A stretch of DNA of 10,526 bases, from NCBI GenBank assembly GCA_003648225.1, contig QMOL01000069.1:1-10526 (forward strand), in the 5' to 3' direction. Under the pieces are notes generated by a model. It was not told the DNA's origin. It saw only the letters and a list, made by a program, of their open reading frames with translations, and ran no database searches. Every line of letters starts with the position of its first letter. Position 1 is the stretch's first letter. The position numbers and the translations under genes were made by a program. The stretch comes from Chlamydiota bacterium. Its GTDB lineage: Bacteria > Auribacterota > UBA3054 > B51-G9. Shown one piece after another: positions 7,101-10,526 of this stretch.

Positions 7101-7221
7101 ATTTAATATTGACAAGAGTTTTGAAATTAAAAAGCTGCCTGATAATACGGTAATAAAAAAAATCGCTTTAGTATGCAGTGCCGCGATTAAATTAATTCCG
7201 GGCACTGTTGCGGAAATTTAA
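4135..7221 (+). CDS. ygfK: YgfK: FeS/FAD oxidoreductase, putative selenate reductase subunit
   Basis: This is a 1028-residue multidomain flavoprotein, close to the roughly 1030 of E. coli YgfK. The start MSDIMTPIPF matches the YgfK N-terminus, and PIGPAAGPHTQLAQNI, FELKTVQILD and KPCIDAEDEAYNTEWS are YgfK signatures. In order it has an FMN-barrel, dihydropyrimidine-dehydrogenase-like domain (about 45-380) and GltD-type FeS cysteines (429, 434, 438, 477, 481, 485, 492). An FAD-binding GAGPCG follows at 544-549, NAD(P)H-binding GGGNSA at 674-679 and a second FAD motif GGD at 822-824. The C-terminal ferredoxin domain has Cys 890, 893, 897, 900, 904 and 930, 933, 936, 940. All cofactor motifs are intact. 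YgfK is annotated as a selenate reductase subunit and sits in the yge/ssnA/xdh cluster linked to anaerobic purine breakdown; the exact substrate is unproven. Three in-frame repeat segments interrupt it (residues 519-536, 607-619, 740-748). No strong ribosome binding site precedes the ATG; the leader is AT-rich. Confidence 0.93.
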   Translation: MSDIMTPIPFQKFLKWIEEEYKESKTVFGIPENKFLRINPSKSFQIFDEMCSAPIGPAAGPHTQLAQNIIAAYLTGARFFELKTVQILDTLEIKKPCIDAEDEAYNTEWSSEFTVPKAFDEYLKAWIALHFIRNYFFKKTGCDFIFNMSVGYDLKGIKSKKIDSFIENLKNAEHHPLFKKYLTALPKEISGNISPNISSSLTLSTMHGCPPEEIEAICSYIITEKKLNIFVKLNPTLLGYEKVRRTLNNTGYDYIKLSRENFSHDLQFSDAVAMIKRLQSLAAASGKKFGVKLSNTLGVKNNKNNLPGDEMYMSGKALFPITINLAAKLAKELGDELKISYSGGVSVFNIQNILNAGISPITLATDLLKPGGYYRFNQLVDKSVKTEIPKKLDIKKINSCAEDSLTNPLYSKQKKSKVKINDKLPLFDCYIAPCVVNCPIHQDIPQYIHLVERKKYREAYELIISKNPLPFITGHICDHPCMLKCTRIDYDCPVLIREIKLVAAENGQLTKNVDCNQQKNPPPYFRKEGLNFPKGGQIRIAVIGAGPCGLSTAYFLAKTGFDVTVFDKSEKPGGTVQNIIPGFRLPQSAIDNDIELIKSAGVKFKLGTPLLLKGEQGGFKPKFDFFVVAIGAGKSIELKLEGDNKNIIGAIDFLKQLKQKKISFKTGENIVVVGGGNSAMDAARAAIRIPGVKNVSIVYRRTEKQMPADREELDAAKNDSIIFNQLLQPIEFNLDVQTSTPITPIAPIQSGILKCQKMKLGEPDSSGRKRPVPIENEFVTLDCDSLICAIGERVDKEFLKTVGITDEKINSIETENENIFIGGDALRGPSSVVEAIADGKAIAEKIGRFAPKQSNSSHTNLNYNESDLIKRKGIIQTVKNNDLQLESKRCLACDTVCDKCVEVCPNRANIAIKVSGFKNISQIIHIDAMCNECGNCETFCPYNGAPYKDKFTLYCSERKFNKSSSDGFFVQKNEIDFKTTVRLNGELFSFNIDKSFEIKKLPDNTVIKKIALVCSAAIKLIPGTVAEI
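5691..5742. repeat. Palindromic element in frame inside ygfK, copy A
   Basis: TCCCCCT (5694-5700) and AGGGGGA (5736-5742) form a perfect outer inverted repeat. Inside are two smaller hairpins: TCCCT...AGGGA at 5700-5721, and TCCCT/AGGGG around 5729-5740. It encodes residues 519-536 (KNPPPYFRKEG, then a PKGG stretch), placed in the linker between the FeS domain and the FAD Rossmann fold. C-run/G-run palindromes of this form are typical intergenic repeats, so insertion into the gene is likely. Confidence 0.7.
5953..5991. repeat. Palindromic element in frame inside ygfK, copy B
   Basis: CCCCCTTT (5958-5965) and AAAGGGGG (5970-5977) form a perfect 8-base stem with a TACT loop. It is followed by AGGGGGATTT (5982-5991), the exact reverse complement of AAATCCCCCT at 5691-5700 in copy A. 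This indicates a related element in inverted orientation. It encodes residues 607-619 (GTPLLLKGEQGGF), replacing a surface segment in the FAD domain before VVAIGAG. Confidence 0.7.
6352..6378 (+). repeat. 9-base tandem repeat inside ygfK
   Basis: Three 9-base units (ACCCCCATA, ACTCCCATA, GCTCCCATC) encode TPI-TPI-API at residues 740-748. They lie in a loop between the NAD(P)H domain strand (QPIEFNLD) and the conserved KLGEPD segment. E. coli YgfK, as recalled, has a shorter loop here. Confidence 0.7.
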
Positions 7222-7336
7222 CACGAAAGTCAAATTTTTATCAATCCACAAAAAATGTCGATTAACAAAGTAAGTCGAATTATCGAATCCGACTATTATT
7301 AAAAAGTTTATTTTTATGTATTCGTGAAAAATCTCT
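7222..7336. terminator. Convergent spacer with weak hairpin (possible terminator)
   Basis: Two convergent genes end on either side of this 115-base AT-rich spacer, where a bidirectional terminator is expected. The only candidate is GTCGAAT (7274-7280) with ATCCGAC (7287-7293), a 7-base stem with one mismatch and a 6-base loop, followed by a T-rich but interrupted tract (TATTATT). It is weak. The spacer also holds one copy of the ATTCGTGAAAA unit (7320-7330). Confidence 0.3.
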
Positions 7337-9286
7337 TCAGAAACTTCCGTGACCGGCGATTCCGTGACCCATGCTTCCCGCGTTACCGCTGCCGGTTGCT
7401 TTTATTTCCAAATTAATTGCAGCGTTTGCTTTTCCGCCTGCCCAATCTTCAATTTCAACTTCAAAATTGTAATTGCCTGTCGCTGTCGGCTCACCAAAAA
7501 CCGTGCCATTGGATTTTAATAATAATCCCGGCGGTAAACTACCTGATTTTATTTCCCATTGATATGGCGGAAAACCGTAAGCGGCAATTAATTGTTCTTT
7601 ATAACTCCTTCCGATATATCCTTTGCGTAAACTATCACTCAAAATTATTACGTCAACATAATTGCTCGGCAATGTTACAAATGACCATATCGGACTGAAT
7701 GCCGCTGCACCTGAATTATCCCACGCAACGATCTGCCATTCATATTTTCTCTGATATTCCAGTTTATCGTTCAAACCTTCTTTCCAACCGACCGCCTGAA
7801 TAGTTGTTTGGCCAACATTTACCGCCATTGTATTTGGTGCGCCTGTAAAGTGAAACGCGCTGCATCGAACTTCATAAGTGATTGTATCACCGGAATCTTC
7901 ATCTGTTGCAGCGGTCCAATTCAACTGAACATTTTCTACATTTTTAATTGCTGATTTATCAGACGGAAAAATCAAGCGGCCAATAATTGGCGCGTGATTG
8001 TTCGCGGGAGAACTACCGATTAAGAGCCGAACTTCACACTCGTTAGTTATTCCCCCGACAACTACGATTATTTTATCTTTATAAGTTGTGTTGTTTGCAA
8101 GATTAGTAGTATTAATCGCGATTTGGAATTTATTTTGAATACCGAAAAGGGAACAAAATCTCGCCGGTAATTTTTTTTCATACCATTCGTTTGTAGATAA
8201 ATATTTCAGTTTTAAATTTTCGGGTACAGCATGGATTTTTCCCGCCCAGGGTTGATGCAGTTGAAAAACTTCTCCCGTGCTTGGCTGGAAAGACAAATCT
8301 ACAACGTTGAATTCAGCTATTACAATTTCATCGACATTTGCCGAAATTTCAAGCGGAGAGGGAAGAATTCTTGTTTCGTAATGACCGTTTGGAACAATCG
8401 GCACGGTTCCGTTTTCATATTCATCTCGATTACTGATTCCGTCACCATCGGTATCGGCGTTGGGATTTTCAATTGAAGTCAGCCAACTGCTTGAATAGCC
8501 CCATTGAGAGATTTGATTTTGCCAAAAGTCAACCCATTCATCTGCAACACCATCTCCATTTTCATCTGTAATTCCAAGAGGATTAAAGTCCTGACCGTCA
8601 ATCACGCCATCGTTATCGGTATCGGGATTATTCGGGTCGGTAACAAAACCGTAAGGAGCCAGACCATAAACTTCTACTCCGTCAAGCACGCCGTCATTAT
8701 CGCTGTCGGGATTAAGCGGATCAGTTGCGGCTGTATTGATAGTAATTGAGGGTTGACCAGCAACGGAAATGGTTATCTTTTCTCCATTAACATCTTTCCC
8801 GTCTTTAAGATAATCATAATCCGTGTCGGAATTGAATGGATCTGTTAAATTCACAATTTCTTGTGAATACGTTAATGAATCATTATCTTCGGCAAGTGAG
8901 TTGCTGGAAGGTTTTGTTAAATTATAAGTTTTCACAACAGTTCTGTCCTTTGCCAAGTTTATTCTAATTGGAGTATTTACTATTCGAGTGATATTATTAA
9001 ACTTATTTTTATATTCTCCAAGTATTAGAATATAACAATAATCTTGATTAAAATCAGCAATTATTGTATTTAAACTTTCGCCATCGTGATAATTAGAATA
9101 TAAAGACTTTATTTTGTTTATTTGAGGAGTAATAATTATTTTTTCTTTATATTCACATTGTGCTTCGCCTGTACCTATTATCATATGATCTAAGTCAGCA
9201 TTATATCTTAAAAGTAATTCGTAAGGAGCTGCGAAAATACAACCACAAAATACAATACTTAACATGATTTTATTTATAATTTTCAT
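7337..9286 (-). CDS. Exported protein with TSP3 repeats, FnIII-like and putative Ig domains
   Basis: This is a 649-residue protein with an N-terminal signal peptide (MKIINKIMLSIVFCGCIFAA, cleavage near residue 20; the Cys residues do not form a good lipobox). Residues 21-148 form a beta-rich domain that is not recognised. Thrombospondin-type-3-like, Asp-rich calcium-binding repeats follow at 149-163, 189-203, 217-231, 241-251 and 276-290 (pattern DPxNPDxDNDGVxDG). Residues about 300-425 are an all-beta region, about 431-538 are fibronectin-III-like, and 545-629 match the putative Ig domain (He_PIG: GFPPYQWEIKSGSLPPGL...GTVFGEPTATGNY). It ends in a Gly/His tail (GSMGHGIAGHGSF) without a known sorting signal. 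A surface or secreted adhesive or structural role is inferred. The ATGA overlap with the upstream gene suggests translational coupling. GC is low in the 5' part and near 40-50% from the TSP3 part on. Confidence 0.88.
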   Translation of the reverse strand: MKIINKIMLSIVFCGCIFAAPYELLLRYNADLDHMIIGTGEAQCEYKEKIIITPQINKIKSLYSNYHDGESLNTIIADFNQDYCYILILGEYKNKFNNITRIVNTPIRINLAKDRTVVKTYNLTKPSSNSLAEDNDSLTYSQEIVNLTDPFNSDTDYDYLKDGKDVNGEKITISVAGQPSITINTAATDPLNPDSDNDGVLDGVEVYGLAPYGFVTDPNNPDTDNDGVIDGQDFNPLGITDENGDGVADEWVDFWQNQISQWGYSSSWLTSIENPNADTDGDGISNRDEYENGTVPIVPNGHYETRILPSPLEISANVDEIVIAEFNVVDLSFQPSTGEVFQLHQPWAGKIHAVPENLKLKYLSTNEWYEKKLPARFCSLFGIQNKFQIAINTTNLANNTTYKDKIIVVVGGITNECEVRLLIGSSPANNHAPIIGRLIFPSDKSAIKNVENVQLNWTAATDEDSGDTITYEVRCSAFHFTGAPNTMAVNVGQTTIQAVGWKEGLNDKLEYQRKYEWQIVAWDNSGAAAFSPIWSFVTLPSNYVDVIILSDSLRKGYIGRSYKEQLIAAYGFPPYQWEIKSGSLPPGLLLKSNGTVFGEPTATGNYNFEVEIEDWAGGKANAAINLEIKATGSGNAGSMGHGIAGHGSF

Positions 9287-10284
9287 TTTTTAAATTTATT
9301 TTTTAATAATTCTTTTTCTTCTTTTGTTAATTTTGATTCGGGTTTATAATCGCCGCGATATATTTTCTTCCTTTCTTCTTCAGACATTTTATTGTATTTT
9401 TCCCAGTGTCCGTCATGATAAACGCCGTAATCAAGTGGCATTCTTTTCTTGTCTTCCAACCATCTTCTATATTGTCTCTCTCTTTCAGCAACAAGATTTT
9501 CCAGAGTTTTAATAATCATTCTTTTCATTATATTATGATCATCATAGCTTCTTAAACCCAAAGTAAAAATAGGATCAAGTTTCGGTGTTTTTTCAAGTTT
9601 CTTAATGTATCTGCGTAATATTTCTATTTTTTCCGGACGTTTTGATTGAAGCCAATTATTTACCATGCGTTTTCTTACTTTTACATAAGGTGAATTAAAC
9701 AGCCAGTCTTCCGATTCTTTAGGAAATCTGTCCGGATTAATTGTGAAGCAGGGATAAACATTTAAATTAAACGGATCTCTTTTTCTAACCACTATCCACG
9801 CCTTATTTAATTTATCTATTAATTCAGGTGTGGCAATGTTATTTATTGCCCAAAGGCAAGTTTGCGAGCGATCTCTATCATATTCCCAACCATCAATTTT
9901 ATAATGTTCACCATAATAATTTGTAAATCTGTCAAGAAAAAAATCTCCTAAAGCAGCATTGGTAGTATTTTTAACCATTATAAAAACATCTGCCATATTA
10001 CTTTCATTTGTCACAGGTAAATCAAAAAGACGAGCAACAAAATCTATAAGATTAGTAGGCACTCGAACATTATTAGCAATAGCCGTATTTGTGATTATAT
10101 CAATAATCATTTCATCGTTATTTATTTTATATATATTTGGTGGTTTTAATGCGTTCATATAATTTCGAACTGTTTTTTCGTTCCACTGTAGTTCATTTTT
10201 TTTATCCTGATTTTTAGCTGAAACTGCTGTAGTAATTACTATTGAAATAATTATTAAAATTGTTTTTATTGTAAAAGTTTTCAT
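9283..10284 (-). CDS. Exported protein of unknown function
   Basis: This 333-residue protein is not recognised. MKTFTIKTILIIISIVITTA with VSA at 21-23 is a clear Sec signal peptide, so the start is placed at 10284. The longer frame from 10356 would put 24 hydrophilic residues before the signal peptide and would overlap the upstream gene. The mature part looks mostly helical, with many charged residues, a Trp/Arg-rich centre (DGWEYDRDRSQTCLW) and a very basic/acidic C-terminus (KMSEEERKKIYRGDY...KNKFKK). There are two cysteines in the mature part and no catalytic motif or membrane segment was seen. It begins 13 bases after the upstream stop and its TGA overlaps the ATG of the TSP3 gene (ATGA), so the three genes likely form one operon. 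Its DNA is strikingly AT-rich. No good ribosome binding site is visible. Confidence 0.8.
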   Translation of the reverse strand: MKTFTIKTILIIISIVITTAVSAKNQDKKNELQWNEKTVRNYMNALKPPNIYKINNDEMIIDIITNTAIANNVRVPTNLIDFVARLFDLPVTNESNMADVFIMVKNTTNAALGDFFLDRFTNYYGEHYKIDGWEYDRDRSQTCLWAINNIATPELIDKLNKAWIVVRKRDPFNLNVYPCFTINPDRFPKESEDWLFNSPYVKVRKRMVNNWLQSKRPEKIEILRRYIKKLEKTPKLDPIFTLGLRSYDDHNIMKRMIIKTLENLVAERERQYRRWLEDKKRMPLDYGVYHDGHWEKYNKMSEEERKKIYRGDYKPESKLTKEEKELLKNKFKK

Positions 10285-10297
10285 AGTTGTTGATGTT

Positions 10298-10526
10298 TTA
10301 TGGTTTAATATAATCTCTGACTTTTTTATACACTTTATTATATTTACTATTGCCAATAATCAGTTCTGGCGATATTCTGTTCTGTCCTTTGTTATTTCCA
10401 AAAATTCTTTCTATAAATGTACCGAGCGCTCCGGGCGGATCAGGGTCAAACGGGTATTTATCCTGACTGACATAAGTTGCCAAAGCAACCGTTCCGTGGT
10501 CAGCTCTCAATTTCATTGCGTTATCA
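10298..10526 (-). CDS. 3' end of an unrecognised gene, partial
   Basis: The frame is open to the right window edge (residues DNA precede the first Met at 10516), so this is the last 76 or so residues of a longer protein. It reads DNAMKLRADHGTVALATYVS, then QDKYPFDPDPPGALGTFIER, and ends in a basic stretch, KYNKVYKKVRDYIKP. No family was recognised. It lies 13 bases upstream of the exported 333-residue protein gene and reads the same way, so it is probably the first visible gene of that operon. GC of the right-hand part is about 42-48% by hand count, well above that of the next gene. Confidence 0.65.
   Translation of the reverse strand, partial: DNAMKLRADHGTVALATYVSQDKYPFDPDPPGALGTFIERIFGNNKGQNRISPELIIGNSKYNKVYKKVRDYIKP

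Noticed and set aside
8231..8749. Plus-strand open frames opposite the TSP3 gene
   Set aside because: They are antisense shadows; the IGIGI-type repeats are the complement of the Asp/Gly codons of the TSP3 repeats.
10285..10356. Longer N-terminus for the exported 333-residue protein
   Set aside because: It would put 24 hydrophilic residues in front of a clean signal peptide and overlap the upstream gene.

Overview
The window looks like a piece of an AT-rich genome from an anaerobic or facultative Gram-negative-type bacterium. The evidence is several genes with Sec-type signal peptides, large thrombospondin-type-3/Ig-like surface proteins, and a YgfK-type iron-sulfur flavoenzyme. The lineage cannot be fixed from the sequence. 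An FCB-, PVC- or candidate-phylum-type organism fits the mix of secreted proteins and intergenic palindromes, but this is inference.

Layout, plus strand (1-7221). First comes the 3' part of a large secreted beta-rich protein, open at the left window edge (1-1611). Its last 23 residues run into a very AT-rich tract and happen to look like a VPEP/hydrophobic/basic sorting tail. It is followed by two small membrane proteins of the DUF4190 (1629-1946) and DUF2752 (1973-2383) types. A spacer with a near-perfect 24-base palindrome and a 10-base tandem repeat leads to a fold-type-II PLP enzyme (2505-3971). A second spacer, made of heptamer repeats and a REP-like hairpin, leads to ygfK (4135-7221). 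YgfK is a 1028-residue fusion of an FMN-barrel-like domain, a GltD-like FeS/FAD/NAD(P)H module and a C-terminal 2x[4Fe-4S] ferredoxin domain. The PLP enzyme and YgfK are neighbours on one strand and may act in the same catabolic route. YgfK is known from the yge/ssnA/xdh purine-catabolism gene neighbourhood of enterobacteria and gut anaerobes, but no other member of that set is in the window.

Layout, minus strand (10526-7337). Three genes read toward ygfK: the 3' end of an unrecognised gene, a 333-residue exported protein of unknown function, and a 649-residue exported protein with TSP3 calcium-binding repeats, a fibronectin-III-like domain and a putative Ig domain. The last two are joined by an ATGA stop/start overlap, and the first ends 13 bases before the second starts, so they form a probable operon. 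The second gene and the 5' part of the third are much more AT-rich (about 20-30% GC by hand count) than their flanks (about 40-50%).

The most interesting structural signal is inside ygfK. Two C-run/G-run palindromic elements and one 9-base tandem repeat lie in frame within the coding sequence and encode peptides such as PPPYFRKEG, TPLLLKGEQGGF and TPITPIAPI. All three sit at linkers or loops of the flavoprotein module. This resembles protein-coding palindromic repeat insertion as known for Rickettsia palindromic elements. Together with four different short repeats in the spacers, it suggests a genome heavily seeded with small repeats. No tRNA, rRNA, CRISPR array, transposase or integrase was seen.
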